Positions 1-14,346 are shown, counted from the stretch's first letter. The stretch: DNA of 64,000 nucleotides from Dermanyssus gallinae (GCA_003439945.1 QVRM01006473.1:1-64000); one strand, 5' to 3'. Made by a program: numbers and translations. Notes: a model not told the origin generated them from the letters alone.

Positions 1-371
1 TCTGCCGAAGACTCAGCTCGCACGAGTCAATGAACGTCGTCTTGTGATATCTTGACCCAATTACCTTACAAGGGCTTGCTGCAGGGCATTGACGGAGCTG
101 TGTCTGATAGCAAAAATACTGGCGTCAAGTTCATACTTCGTAGGGCAGTCTCAATAATCCTTTATCTTCATCGCGCTTCTGGCAAGAGAGGAAGTGCACG
201 AACTTATCTAGTGCTGCGCATGCCGCTGCATTGCACCTGGCACACCTCCGCAGGCAGAACCGGCAGGTAGACGACTCGTACTCCTCGGGACAGGCGGCCG
301 CTTAACAGACCTGATAGTACCACGTGAAGACTGTCGCATCCAGTACCGGGCCAAAGGTGCAAGGCATTGTA
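1..371. other. Unassigned flank left of the mariner element
   Basis: Mixed-composition DNA with no open frame that resembles a known protein and no repeat I can recognise. The short open frames on both strands lack supporting splice sites or domains. The segment ends at the TA target site of the mariner insertion. Confidence 0.5.
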
Positions 372-373
372 TA

Positions 374-402
374 CGAGGTGTGTCCAAAAGTATCGCGACT
401 TT
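374..402 (+). repeat. Left terminal inverted repeat of mariner
   Basis: Starts CGAGGTGTGTCCAAAAG and pairs with the reverse complement of 1659-1688. The two copies differ by one substitution (C/T) and one extra A. This is the expected transposase binding end. Confidence 0.93.
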
Positions 403-576
403 GAATTTTCGCGGGTTACGTATATTCGAATTTCGATTTTTTGTGGCGTTATGTTGGTACTCATGTCTCTCACTTATGCCGACAAGCTCGGCCATTTTGA
501 ATGTTCACTTAATTGTTGACAGCTGCTTTGCTTGCACGTGTTTTGGATCGTCTTCGATTTTTACCTATTCAAAAAA

Positions 577-1634
577 ATGGATCAAAGAACCTGTATCAAA
601 TTTTGTGTGAAAACGAAATTAAGTGCGCGGATGCATTCCGAATGTTGACTGTGGCATACGGAGAAGCTACCTTGGACCGAAGCAACGTTTATCGGTGGTA
701 CAAATGTTCTCAGAAGGCCGAGAAGATGTGAACGACGAAGAGCGTGCCGGACGCCCGAGCACTTCAATAACAGACGAAAAAATTAATGAAGTGGAGAAAA
801 TGGTATTGGCCAATCGTCGAATCACCTATAGAGAAGTTGCTGAGGACCTAAACATATCGATTGGCTCGTGCCATTCGATTTTTATCAATGATTTGGGCAT
901 GAGACGGGTCGCCGCGAAATTCGTACCAAAATTGCTCAATTGCGACCAAAACCAGCATCGCATGAACATTGCTAATGAGATGTTGGACTCTGTCCGCGAC
1001 GACCCAAATTTGCTCCAGAGGGTCATAACTGGTGACAAATCGTGGGTTTATGGTTATGACGTGGAAACCAAAGCTCAATCATCTCAATGGAAGCTGCCGC
1101 ACGAACCAAGACCGAAAAAAGCGCGCCAAGTTCGGTCGAATGTGAAAGTTTTGCTGACAGTTTTCTTCGATTGCAGGGGCGTGGTGCATCATGAGTTCTT
1201 GCCACAGGGTAGAACGGTCAATAAGGAATATTACCTGCAAGTTATGCGCAATTTGCGCGAAGCAATCCGCCAGAAACGCCCGGATTTGTGGAAGACTAAA
1301 AATTGGCTTTTGCACCACGATAACGCCCCTGCTCACACATCGTTGCTTGTGCGCGAGTTTTGGCCAAAAACAACACACTAATGATGCCGCAGCCACCGTA
1401 TTCCCCAGATCTGGCCCCCTGTGACTTTTTCTTGTTCCCTAAACTAAAGAGGCCCATGAAAGGACGACGTTACGCTACGCTTGACGAGATAAAGACGGCA
1501 TCGAAGGAGGAGCTGAACAAGATTAAAAAAATGGTTTTTTGAAGTGCTTCGAAGATTGGAAAAACCGTTGGCACAAGTGTATAATATCTTATGGGGATTA
1601 CTTTGAAGGGGACAAAATAGATATTCATGAATAA
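577..1634 (+). pseudogene. mariner transposase (DD34D), frameshifted
   Basis: Encodes the cut-and-paste transposase of the mariner family. The N-terminal helix-turn-helix DNA-binding region and the C-terminal DDE/D catalytic domain can both be followed. The three catalytic aspartates remain: TGDKSW (codon at 1034), HHDNAPAH (codon at 1319) and APCDFF (codon at 1423). The last two are 34 residues apart once the frame is corrected, the mariner DD34D signature. The frame is broken at about 608-612, about 702, about 1353 and about 1530, mostly at A or T runs, so no full-length protein is made. The longest intact piece runs from about 702 to 1353. ATG 577 is taken as the original start because the following residues fit the family N-terminus, and the predicted stop is at 1632. 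The ancestral length would be about 345-350 residues, normal for mariner. Confidence 0.93.
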
Positions 1635-1658
1635 ATGAATAATTTTTAAAAAAACACA

Positions 1659-1688
1659 AAAGTCGCGATACTTTTTGAACACACCTCG
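1659..1688 (-). repeat. Right terminal inverted repeat of mariner
   Basis: Reverse complement of the left end with one mismatch and a one-base indel, followed directly by the TA target duplicate at 1689-1690. Confidence 0.93.
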
Positions 1689-1690
1689 TA

Positions 1691-2630
1691 CGTCCAAACC
1701 CCAACCTCCCGTTTGGCCTGTTTGACTTTAGCTTCTTTAATGGCCGTCGGACTTAACTATTAAGGTGATCCACGCGAAAAATGGTATCGAACGGGAATGG
1801 ACTGCTCAACAGGTTCTCTTGCGAACTTTTCACATTTTGCTTGAACTCCAATACACCGCGCTACCTTCTGCCGTGAGGCGTTCTTGTAGAAGAAATGCTG
1901 GCTATTACACTCAGGAAAAGCTACCTACCCCTGCTAGTCGGAATAATTCAACCAGCAGATGATAAGGCGCTTAGTCAAAAGCCTTGACGCAGTTAATAAT
2001 CCTCGATACAGATTATCGCTGGTTGCGCTATAGCTCGCTTGATTTATTTCTAGATAACGGTTACCCGAATTGCATAACGGTTTCCTTGACATCCCCTCAG
2101 GCACTCCACGTGTTCAGCCACATGCTGTACTTCTGTAGACTTTAGGCATCCGGGCCCTTATATTCACATTAAAGAAATGAAAAAGTGTTTCCGCCGAGAG
2201 GCAGTGACTGGATCTGGAACCTGAAACACCTGATCGGGAACTGAGCTTTTTATTTTTGGGGGTTCGGGTTTCACGTTGTGCTACTCCAGTGCGACTAGTG
2301 TACAATTGTGGACACGGCTTCAGAGTCCTTATTGACCCGATTTAGCAGGTTTATCTAGAGGCATCAGCAGAAAACCACGTGTTACGCACTACATCTCGAT
2401 GCGATCTCGAGCGTTAGACATTCGTTGCCGCGGGTTTAGTTATTGTGCAGCGCGCCAGTAGGCGTCACCCACCTTAGATATGAATAATATATTGCACCAC
2501 AACGACGTGGGGCCTTAAAATACGACGACATCACGTACACTAACACGAGACAGGTATATCTGTAGAGAAAAACGTCGTAGCCGAGGGATATCTCCCTTGG
2601 GTACATAACACGCGTAAACGCATGAGGTAC
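1691..2630. other. Unassigned sequence
   Basis: No recognisable coding region, RNA gene or repeat. Short open frames exist on both strands without domain similarity. Confidence 0.45.
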
Positions 2631-4545
2631 GTAACATTTGATGTCAGAAGATTGCAGAGGACTCGTACTCCCGGCGCAGTCAGCATCACAACTCGAGACT
2701 TCGCAACCCATCAGCGTTGCAAGCCACACCCAGATCAGGTTAACGGCCTTTATTCGAAAGCGTGATCTCTTCTACCATAAAATCTCGAAGCAAAACGTGT
2801 TTTCTTCTGTCATAAGATTTTTCACACTTGTTGCACTCCTCATCGTCCTCTTCAGTAGGTCACAGGTGGTATTGATGTCAGGGCTCAAAACCCTACCGCC
2901 CTGTCGAAAAGAGATAGATTAATCTGTCTCATTGGCTGCGTTGGTCCCGCCAAACACCGGGAACATCGACAACAGCCAACGATTGGTGTTTTCGGGTCGC
3001 TTCATCGGGAACAACAACACACACGAAGCTATTAACTTCACAGTTGACAAGAATGTGAAACAACGGGTCCATGGTGCTGCTTCCGTTGTGACTAAAATAT
3101 GTAGTCCTCGAGCGCGTTGGCACACCTTGGATCAATATTTTTCATCATCTGAATAAGCATTTCGTTTTCATTATCGTGTGCCCCATAATCGATTTCGACA
3201 CTGAAGTCACCGCCACCTATATTTGGTATGATCAGGTTTAATCATGAAAGTATAAAACTTTCGTCCGCGAAACCTACGCGGTAAGTGAAGTAAAAAAAAC
3301 GTCGGCGAAACCTACGCGGAATCGAAGAATACAATAACGACTACCCTAGCGTGAAGTATTTGTTTTTCTTAGCATCGGTAGAAAACGTTAATGAAGGTAG
3401 ATAGGTAACCCAACCAGATGTCTTCCCCGACTTTCCTGGCAGGTAAAACAGCCGGCGAAACCCCCGCATAACATCAATATGCAGCTCGTCCCGCTGAAAT
3501 GTCTTCGAGAGGAGTGCAGTATCACCCAACTTAAAAATGTCATCACGTGCAAGACCCCTTGTCCCCCTAGTTAGCTCACAATTTCAGAGAAGCACTCGTT
3601 GAAGTAGGTACGCTTGCAGTTTTATAACTGATCAGTCACTTACGAAGACTTAGTTCGCCAAGTGCAATAAAAACTCTCATCAACCACCCTCTCGTAGGGA
3701 ACGTGCCCGACGACAGTGACGGACCGGATATCCCTTGTGCCCGAATTCATTTCTGCACTTGTTTGCGTAACCTTCGTCACGCAGCACCACACGGAACACA
3801 GCATCACTGCCATGTTTATATAGCTTCCAAACCGCTTTTACAGGTATGCCAGTTAGCAACTCTTGCAGCCCGACCTCCGACGTCTTCTGCGTCAATCATG
3901 CCACTGTCAAGGCGCAGATCGTCACAGGCATATTGGCATAGACTTCTAATTTACCTATGGCATTGTCGTCTGCCTTCTACCTCGCTTGTGGGTCAGCTGT
4001 CTCTGCTACAGGTACTCTGTACTGTAGCTGGCGATATCGCTTTTTCATACCGGCCGCCCGGCTACTGTCATTGCTCAACTCTGCAGATGCCAAGTTTCTC
4101 TTGGCCCCTACGCGTGGTTTCTCTTGTATTCTCCAACAGGTTTCTCGTCTTTCTTGCTCCTCCGCATCGTCGGCGTTTCGCCACTCCTCTCTACGCTAAT
4201 TTTGTCACTTCGCATAGAGTTTAAGCGCTGCCTTCCCTCCATGTCTGCAAGGGGTAAGGCAATCTTTCCAGCGGGATTGTCTCGATTTTGGCAACCCGAT
4301 CCTGTAGTTCCGAGTGTGCTAAGCACAGTTTCGCAAAGTTCTACTGTAGCTCGCTCAGTTGGCCGCTCAGCATCCCCTGGCTTAGAATACGCATCTTTGG
4401 GGAGCACTGGGTTGAGAAAACCCCCGTGGAGCACTCTTGGCTGCACACCACTAGTTGTTAACCCGCATTTCGCAGGAGCGGATTCTTTGAACATTCGAAC
4501 ATCACGACTGCTAGAAAGCAGCATTGCTACATTTATGAATTAACC
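2631..4545 (-). other. Possible decayed repeat with gag-like open frames
   Basis: This stretch is richer in GC and carries the longest open frames of the first 5 kb on both strands: about 173 codons plus-strand at 3703-4224 and about 138 codons minus-strand at 4108-4524. The minus-strand reading is charged and basic near its end (runs such as RRSKKDEKP), and a second open piece lies at 3680-3895 minus. This looks like a broken retroelement ORF1, but I see no zinc knuckle or reverse transcriptase to prove it. Two near-identical GCGAAACCTACGCG motifs sit at 3267-3281 and 3305-3319, with a weaker third near 3453. Confidence 0.25.
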
Positions 4546-5600
4546 TCAACCGCCATGTGAGTATAGTTTGTGGCTCCTAAAAGGTTCGACAGCTCAAAAC
4601 AAATTTGCCGTACCTCGGAAAGCCGCTGATACTGTTTTTAGGTAACACCCGTTTGAAGTTGGAAAACGCAAAGTGGAAGTGCATGATTTGGAGGAAAGGC
4701 TATGGGGTTATGATAGAGTGATAAATCAATCACTGGTCATTGTCATAATTAGACGGAGTTATGTCGCTCTTATTTCTCTCGCATTAACTTGTTTTAATCA
4801 GCGAGCACGTCGTGTAATGCTTTGCCATTACCACAGTATGCTTGCCTGATGTACGAGTATATAAACCCAAAATCTGACCACAGATGAGCGCAGCACAGAT
4901 AAAACCTCCACATCTCCAAGTTTTCACCGCTGCCGCAACAAAACATACCGGGCGCTTAGCCATATCAGCTCAGCCAATACACGCACAAAAACGCTTTGAT
5001 AAGAGGAAAACTGGTCTGTCGCAATATAAATACGTTTTCTTTAAAACAGTATACATTACATTACACGTGTTCATTAAATATCAAAACAGTTATCATTTTC
5101 GTTAACCTTAAACACATATAGAATATATTGTATATGCATATCTGAAAAATATCACTGACCCAACAAACCAATAGCTGACGCTGACCGACACGTCTCGTGA
5201 TCATGGTTGGTGCACGTGAGACCGCAAATATACAGTGACCCTTATTGCAAGCAGGGGTTATGGAACCCAGTCCGGTAGCGCAGTTTGTTGTGGACTCCAA
5301 GTGTGGACGGAGAAGCGGGTGAGTACGCGGTATATATGCAATGACCAACATTGCCGGTGTCCTGTAAATCGCTTTTGACATCTAAGCAAGTACGTAAGTA
5401 TGCTAAACGGCTTACGACAGAACAGAGGAACGCATCGTTCTGATATTAAAATTTTAGTACATCTTTATTGAACCATTCCCTTTCGTCACCACCGGCGTGT
5501 TCCCGCCGGCCGCCCTGGACCCCCTCCACGCATTGTTATCGAAATCACTAATGAATAAACTAGAGCTAGGCTGCCGTACGACGTCAGAACTGTCCTGCAT
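4546..5600. other. Unassigned AT-rich sequence
   Basis: No gene or repeat recognised. Confidence 0.45.
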
Positions 5601-5608
5601 TGCTAGCC

Positions 5609-5945
5609 TATTGTTTGGTCGTTGTTGTTGTTTTTACTGTTGCTGCAAATGGTGTTCTCGTCACCATCGTGCTGCGATTGTAATTGTAGATCATTGTCGT
5701 TGTTCCTATTGTTCTCGTATCGTCTTTTGTTGTCGTTGTTGTTTTTGTTGTAGTTATTTTGTTGTTGTTGTTGTTGTTGTCGGTATTGCTGTTTTAAGAT
5801 TAATTTCTGTTACTGTCATAATCGGAGTTGTTGTTGTTTCTGCTGTTGTTAAAATTGTTTTTCTCGTCATTGTTGTTGGTATTGTTGTTAATTTTTCTGT
5901 TGTTGTTACTGTCGTTGCTGTTGCTGTGTTCGTTATTACTCGTCT
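5609..5945 (+). repeat. Imperfect (GTT)n microsatellite region
   Basis: About 340 bp dominated by GTT/GTC/GCT triplets, longest pure run near 5760-5780. It creates artificial Val- and Leu-rich open frames on the plus strand and Thr/Asn frames on the minus strand, which should not be read as proteins. Confidence 0.9.
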
Positions 5946-6593
5946 CACGATCTGTCATTAGATGCACGTTCTTCTGCTTCTTCTTCTCGTCTTTCGCCTT
6001 CTACCCGTGATAGCTTCTTTTTACAAATGTTCGTCAGATACATTTTGTTTTGGTAACTGGCGGTACTCACATGGTCTGTGCTGCATCATTGTTTATATTC
6101 CAGTCATACGAACCTATATAATGGATGCAGTCACTGTTGTAATGATATTAGCATTTTGAATACCTCTCACGGCAAACCTTCATCAGTTCATCAGTACATC
6201 TGCTGTGCCTCAGGTATTACTCACAAATGTGCCACAACTGTACCGGGCGTACGTCCGTCGCGTACGCGAACAACAACAGTGTCACTTTTAATAGAGATAT
6301 AATAATTTTATTAATTTGCATCAGTTTGCAGATTAGCACAAGCATCATGCTGATTATGCTGATCTTGCAATATTGCGCTACAGATAGAACGCCCAGACAC
6401 GCATGCGGAACGTATGAGAAACATAAGATCGCCAATTTGTCTTAAAGGCATTCATACGAATCATCTTCTTGCAGACTGTATCAGACAGAAGTATATTGCA
6501 CCGATTGGCCATGCATTGTGATAAGTGCAGCTTATGCTAATATTTGAGGTAAACGTATCGATTATTGATCTCGTGATAATTCGTTACTTGTCA

Positions 6594-6745
6594 ACTGAGA
6601 GAGTATTGTCTGTTGTTGTTGTTGTCGTTCTCACATACTTATTTAATGTTACTACTCTTGTTGTGATTGTAGTTCCCTATTTGTTTTTGTTGTTGCTAAT
6701 ACTGTTGTTGTTATTGTCATCGCTGCTCTTGTTGACGTGTTTACT
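6594..6745 (+). repeat. Second (GTT)n-rich tract
   Basis: Clusters of GTT triplets interrupted by unique sequence. The open frame across it (6525-6779) is a repeat artefact. Confidence 0.8.
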
Positions 6746-6901
6746 GTCGCATGCTTGCGGTCACTTTATTATGAATTAGACAAAACATCTGGAACACAAA
6801 CATGGAATACTCGTTTTAAAATCACTGCTTGTCACATAACGGTTACAATGCTCCCTGCTGAACAAGTGTTATTTTCTTGCCTTCGGTTTTATCTGTAAAT
6901 G

Positions 6902-6925
6902 TATATATATATATATATATATATA
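6902..6925. repeat. (TA)n microsatellite
   Basis: Uninterrupted TA dinucleotides, 24 bp. Confidence 0.95.
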
Positions 6926-7171
6926 CGCTATGAATGAAACATTTGTTTCATTTGTTCCCTCGCGCGTAACTCTGACGAGGGTGTGATGATAAAGGAAAGG
7001 ACGCAAAAAGTAACATCTTCGATATCAGCGGTTACTGCAGAAAACTTTGTTCCAGCGCTTTTCTGACTGACCATTGCAAACGTTATTGTTTAAGAGTATG
7101 CGTTGTGTTCACAAAATTAAGTATACAAATATATTGCAATCATCTTCACTTTTATTAATGTATCATTAATA

Positions 7172-7190
7172 TTGTTGTTGTTGTTGTTGG
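7172..7190 (+). repeat. Short (GTT)n run
   Basis: Six GTT units in AT-rich unassigned DNA. Confidence 0.85.
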
Positions 7191-7633
7191 TAGTGGTGTT
7201 CTTCACATAATTGGATTACTTATTGTAAATCAATATTATGGTATCGTATATTTTTTCACTTATCCTTTTTAATCGTTATAAGAAAACACACTGCTCTTTC
7301 CGATAGACCCTTTTTTCGGAGAGATAGAGCGAGACTCCTGTACTTTTCGGGAGAACATAACTCCCTATTCTTAATTATGTATTATTTACATACTCGTGTT
7401 TCATCTGGCGACTCGATCATCGCCTTCCGGCGGCCGCATATTAATACAAATAGCACTAATAAGAAGAATAGTAATTATAATAATAGTCATTATAGTTCTA
7501 ACAACACCCTAGCAATAACATGGAAACACGATAGTATGGCAAAGGTTACGTTTTCAACGTGCAGGCCTGCACAGAGTGGCGAAGGCCGTTTGTTAATGCA
7601 ATGCTACGTACACATGCGCTAATAACATCAGCG

Positions 7634-7634
<1 letters not shown>

Positions 7635-7688
<54 letters not shown>
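7635..7688. repeat. (TA)n microsatellite
   Basis: 54 bp of uninterrupted TA. Confidence 0.97.
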
Positions 7689-7691
<3 letters not shown>

Positions 7692-8463
7692 GTCACAAGA
7701 CTTGTAGTGTTGGTATTAACAGAAAACAATAATTCTAGCTAAGACGGAGAATATTCTATTGTTGCTTGGCTCACTGTACTAACGGTAAAGTGAATAAATG
7801 TCCCACATGTAACACCAAATTGGGAAAAGCCAAAAATGTCATGATAATAATAAAGAAAAACCAAACACATCTAAGAGTCACTGTCGTAATCGTTCTAGAG
7901 ACGCCGCGGAATAGCTTTATCTATCATCATCAGCATGTTGGCTTAACGATTATAAATTAAAGAGCACTCTTTATGAGTGAGTGGCTCGCGTCGTAGTGTC
8001 GAGATTGCGATAATCGGTAGCGGATTCCACCTCAAGTTCGAATACAACGGCAGCAATGCCAACCAACCGACTTGACATTATTTTTGTTTTGTAGTGCAAT
8101 TATGCTTGTTTTCTAAATAAGTCGCGAGACAAATCTAGCGTTTGTCTGAAAAACCAAATGCACGGCCAGTACGGGTATAATTGGGCCGCAGAAGCCATGG
8201 CACAGTAAAACGATAATTCCGGGACAGCATAGAATTAGATATTGGAATGACTTAATCGCGATAATGTAATGCATGTGACATTTATTTAATTATGGATTAA
8301 ATGAACTCGTCAATCGCTTTGTCTGCCGCAGGCTGGTTGCTACTCGAGTTGAACTAGTAGCAGCAGTAGTAATAAGAGTAATAATACTGATATGTCTGCT
8401 GGAAACAGGAGAGTGAGATAAAGAGATAAATAGCAGCACCGCAGTATAGAGACGTGTAACGTT
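7689..8463. other. Unassigned AT-rich sequence
   Basis: No gene recognised. A GTTCGAATA motif near 8035 resembles a tRNA B box, but the flanks do not fold as a tRNA. Confidence 0.4.
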
Positions 8464-10149
<1,686 letters not shown>

Positions 10150-10187
10150 CTGCGCTTATTCCTCCCGCCTGCGCTTATTCCTCCCGC
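10150..10187 (+). repeat. Perfect 19-bp tandem duplication
   Basis: CTGCGCTTATTCCTCCCGC occurs twice head to tail with no mismatch, in a locally GC-richer segment. Confidence 0.95.
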
Positions 10188-10447
10188 CTGCTCGCCAAAC
10201 TACCAAGCAAGCGGCTACACGCAGGGAAATCACCAGTTCTAGCTATGGGTGATCGTGTTAGGAGTTAGGTGTAGTTGTAGACGTAGTAATAGTTGCGTAG
10301 TTCGTTGTCGCTTAGGCGCAGCGCCTGAGCTCACCAAGCCAGTCTGAAGTTACCGTTGTTGATGTGCGCTCGGTCCTCTTTCGTTAGCCGGTTTTAGGAC
10401 AGGACGATGCGTTGAAAGGTGTTGAAACGATACGGCGAGCACCGACC

Positions 10448-10870
10448 ATGCGGACGACGACTTGGCCACAAATCATTATTGTTGTCTTTATCTTATTGTG
10501 CTGCAAGCACAGGTGGCCTTTTGGCGGAATCCTTGCTGCGGCTGATGAGGCACGTCGCTTGGTGTCTCGCGGTAGGCGCGTGCTCCACCAGGAACGAACG
10601 GGGGGTTGCGAAGGGCGACTCGTCCCTTTGCCAGCCTACAAGCTGCCCGCACCGTCCCCCAGTGTGATGTCCATCCGTCACGCCGTGATGTCGAGGGGAA
10701 AGGGGCGCTGGATGCAGCCAACCTGCGGTCAGAGTCACACACCGAACCGCTGGACGAGGTATGGCGTGAAGATGGTCCTCGTTCGTGCCTTAATCTTGCA
10801 CTGGTTCAACGGCGATTGCGCCCATTCTGAAACGGCGAGTAGCAAGCAGAAAACAGATTATAAGAATTTT

Positions 10871-10873
<3 letters not shown>
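10448..10873 (+). CDS. Candidate small secreted protein, unidentified
   Basis: A 141-codon open frame starts at an ATG in good context (GACCATG). The N-terminus reads like a signal peptide: a short polar start (MRTTTWPQ), a hydrophobic core (IIIVVFILLCC), then small residues. After that come a basic stretch (RRLVSRGRR) that could be a dibasic processing site, a proline-rich section and several cysteines. GC content is higher than in the flanks. The frame ends just before a (TA)n tract, so the 3' part may really be intron; GAGGTATGG near 10758 could be a 5' splice site. I do not recognise a family, and chance alone could give a frame this long, so this is a candidate first exon or short gene only. 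Confidence 0.3.

Positions 10874-10910
<37 letters not shown>
10874..10910. repeat. (TA)n microsatellite
   Basis: About 37 bp of uninterrupted TA next to the end of the candidate open frame. Confidence 0.95.
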
Positions 10911-10916
<6 letters not shown>

Positions 10917-11605
10917 ACATTTGTATTTATGGGGGTCCGTCTATAAAGTAATGCAAATGGCAGTCCCGTGGACGTTAAATCTTGGCTGAGGTTCAGCTCG
11001 AAAAGTATTTTTAGGCTTCTGGCTCTGCTTCAGCCTGACACTCCGGGCCCACTGATTAGTCCGAGAGGTCGCGCTGCGATCAACGAAACTTTCACCCAAA
11101 TAATTCGCTCAGATGAAACCCTACGCACAAGAGATCCAACGGCCTATGTAACACTATCCGGTAAGAGCAACCGTCTCACTCACTATCTAACACGGCGGAC
11201 ACCTGTCGTCTGCTCAATGGCCGAGCGAAATCTGCCGGCACACAGATCCATATCTGAAGCCTGACAAACCCAACGCTTTGGCTCTAGATTCGACGAGTGT
11301 CGTTGGTCATATGCCCGGCAATCCCTCCCTCCGTTTGACCGTCCGTTCTATCGGAAAGAACGTTGCGTAACCAATATCGAGTTCAATCGAGCTCAATAGG
11401 ACAGCGTCAATCGACGCGGATAAGCATCATTTGAGCTATGGGGGGTCGACCTATTTATTCTTGCTCTGAATGGAACGTGAGATATGAGGTTCAAGCATTA
11501 TTTTCCTATTGACATCGGCTAACGCAAGTGGCGCTCTCGCAGAGCATCGCATCTGCATATTCGTACAGAGAGCATCTAAGGACGACACTTTTTGAGTAGG
11601 AGAAG
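10911..11605. other. Unassigned sequence
   Basis: No supported gene or repeat. Confidence 0.4.

Positions 11606-11651
<46 letters not shown>
11606..11651. repeat. (TA)n microsatellite
   Basis: 46 bp of TA with one early interruption. Confidence 0.95.
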
Positions 11652-11654
<3 letters not shown>

Positions 11655-13830
11655 GGCTACTTCGGCTCCCGGAACTAAACTAAATAATAGTGTTATTAGA
11701 TTTTGATTTACGAGAGTGCAACAAGTAGCCTCAGTCATAAAATACAGACACTTGACACTCAAGGAAACAACATTTTTCGTCACGACGTTTTTTGACTGAT
11801 ACGTGTTGTATGCAAGAGATGTTCATATACATGTGTTAGACCATCCTATTTTGTAGCGGTGTCATATATATATATGGTGTCTGAATAATCTCGCCCAAAA
11901 CTGAGGGGTATGGTTAAACTCCGTGAGAAAATAAGTTTTGGCACTGGAAAAGGGTAGCGGAAATGTTTCACATAAGAGTGAGAGGAACATTTTTCTGAGC
12001 TGTGATTTTAGGGTGGCTGTCCGACATAGGCTTATAAAATGCACGGTTGTGAGATAATGCATTACGTAATTGAAAAACAAGCATACAGAAAAAAAATCTA
12101 CATGGCCTGAAATATACTAGAGCAGGAACTAATGTGATATTAAGAAGAGCTCGCAAACTTATATTATAATACTTTTGCATGTTCGAACTTCTACGCACAG
12201 GTTTTCGATTGTTTTCGATAACGCGTGTACAGCCAATAGGCGCAGGCAAATGTGCATCTTAATTGAGTCATTTTGGTACTAAACTGGTACATCTCACAAT
12301 ACTATGGAATTTTTATAATAGAACGTTACTCAAACATAGGCACACACAAGGCTCAACGACCGCACGACTCAGCGCAACCTCCCTTATCACAGCCACACAA
12401 AGGGCCATCCGTAGGGGGAAGAAATAAAGGAAGATTATCCGGACACTCTAAACATATATATATATATATATATTATGCTCACGGAGCATCATAATAGCCA
12501 CCACCCGCTAATGGGTGATGACTTTTTTAGCAATCATAGCGGCGTTCACGAGAATGAACGAGACTTCCGATTCCCAATCGACTCCCGTATTAGCTGTCAA
12601 TTAGCGTGTTATTAGGTTCTGGTCTAAGTCCAAAACTCTTCAAAGCTGATCGGTTTAGTATTTTAGCTTCTCTGGCATATGCAAACATGACATTTAAAAT
12701 GATTTAAAAATGCGCAAATCTTTTTGAGATACCCATATGCGTGTATACATACAATGAAGCAAAAATTGGTACCGGTCTGGAATGTGTCAGGGAGCAACAT
12801 GGCCAAGCAAAGAGACACATTTTATTACCATGATACGAAGTTTACTGCACTGAGCTACTCAAAGTAAAGTCGAAGTAGTTCAATCGAGTTTTTTTACCGA
12901 TTCAGCCAGCAGTTTAATCGGAGCGCGGTAAAAAGCCAACTTTCTATGACTGCCAGCGAAACCCCGTCAGCTAGCTGTGTGCTGCTGTTGTGGTTTCCGC
13001 TGGCGCTGCTGCTGTAAGACGTATCTGGGTACCGAAATAGAACGTGCCACAGTAATGGCGCTGGTATTGCACAGAAACAACGCCAAGTTGCACAAGCGTT
13101 CAAGTCTCGAAACAGACGAGGAAGGACAATTTGAGCGAGGAGAAAACGTGTACGAGCAAACGTGACCGTCCGATTGCATGAAACTTCGATATCACTCAAT
13201 GTATGGGCCCAAACATAGTCGATACTCGCCGGCGAAGTATTGCTAACGACGCAATCGAGAAAAGGCACGTCCTGCGTTCAGACAGCCAGTTCGTGTTCCG
13301 CAAAAGGCAGGTCGACACTGCAGGCCACACCAACAAGGTGCTCGCTAATGCCGAGGAGAAGCGACCGAAAGCGACCCCAAAACGCGTAGTCTGTGCAATC
13401 CGGCATTGCTTGACGTAAAAAAAACGCGTCTACCAGTGCGAACTTGGGGTAATCTTTAAACAACGGTGGCGAGATACAATGAAGCGCTGTACAAAGCCGT
13501 ATGGCAGTAGAAGCTTGTTGACTCATACAGCTGGTATGTCAAGCTGATAGATTATAATTATGGTAGAAGATGTGGCAGTCCGTTTTTTCGGTAGTCGTAG
13601 TTGTTCTAGCACAGCACAAATGCCCGTAATTGCCAAGCGCTTTGCTATACAGCACGAGTTGTCACGTGCAAAAACCGGCGCCGCCTCGCAGTGCAGCTGC
13701 CCAGCTTACACACTACTGCTGATGTACCACAGCTTAATGGAGGGACACTCAGTTCGTGGGTGGAACGGGCTTTTTGGGGGGGCGGGGGGTTCAATCGACT
13801 TCAGCTTCACCGAAAGTCACCCCTCTCTCT
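11652..13830. other. Unassigned sequence with a short (TA)n at 12454-12473
   Basis: Open frames of 60-125 codons occur on both strands (for example 12894-13268 minus) but overlap one another and show no domain. Nothing else recognised. Confidence 0.4.
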
Positions 13831-13856
13831 ATCTCTCTCTCTCTCTTATTCTCTTT
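13831..13856 (+). repeat. (CT)n microsatellite
   Basis: CT repeats with TATC and TTATT interruptions; they produce Ser-Leu artefact frames. Confidence 0.85.
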
Positions 13857-14314
13857 CTCCAATCAAGCAAAGCGTACAGGCCCGAGGAATAGAAGGCGGG
13901 CAAACAAGTGCACGGAAAAAACGACAGAGAAAGATTGAATGCGAGAAAACGAAATGAGAATAAATGAGGAAACATCTTTTAAAACAAAGGTAGTCGTTTT
14001 GCGTTCTGACCGCCACGGGCGGCGCCGCATTGTTCGTCCGCGTTCCGTCGTTATCTTGGAGCAAATATCTCAACAGCGGCCGCAGCAGGTGCAGGGAGAC
14101 GCTATTCTCCTCTTGGCATATTCTTCCCGAGACCACGGTGACGACAAAGATGAGCACGGCAACGTTTTCCTGTCTTTTGGCGGGGCCGACGGCGACTCCG
14201 CTTCCACTCCCCAGCTCTGCCATTCAGCTGGCTGGCCAGACGTCCTACTCAAGCTTTGTCTCTGCCACTCGTACTTCTACAGTTTTATAACTTCCGTTGC
14301 TCTCTCTCACACAC

Positions 14315-14346
<32 letters not shown>

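Larger units (their letters stand above)
374..1688 (+). mobile_element. mariner-family DNA transposon, near full length, inactivated
   Basis: The element is 1315 bp, the normal size for mariner. It is bounded by near-perfect terminal inverted repeats and flanked on both sides by TA (372-373 and 1689-1690), the target duplication typical of the Tc1/mariner superfamily. The interior is one transposase gene in the plus orientation, broken by frameshifts. Intact ends and target duplication mean the whole unit inserted by normal transposition and decayed by small indels rather than truncation. It could still be mobilised in trans if an active relative exists in the genome; that is inference. Confidence 0.95.

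Noticed and set aside
3703..4224. 173-codon plus-strand frame
   Set aside because: It overlaps a long opposite-strand frame and has no signal or domain; more likely part of a decayed repeat.
5828..6010. Leu/Val-rich open frames that look like membrane proteins
   Set aside because: They are translations of the (GTT)n tract; the opposite strand gives equally long Thr/Asn frames.
7980..8060. Possible tRNA pseudogene
   Set aside because: Only a partial B box; arms do not pair.
13846..14223. 125-codon minus-strand frame with a true ATG and a hydrophobic segment
   Set aside because: It overlaps equally long plus-strand frames, ends in a (CT)n tract and shows no domain or splice context.
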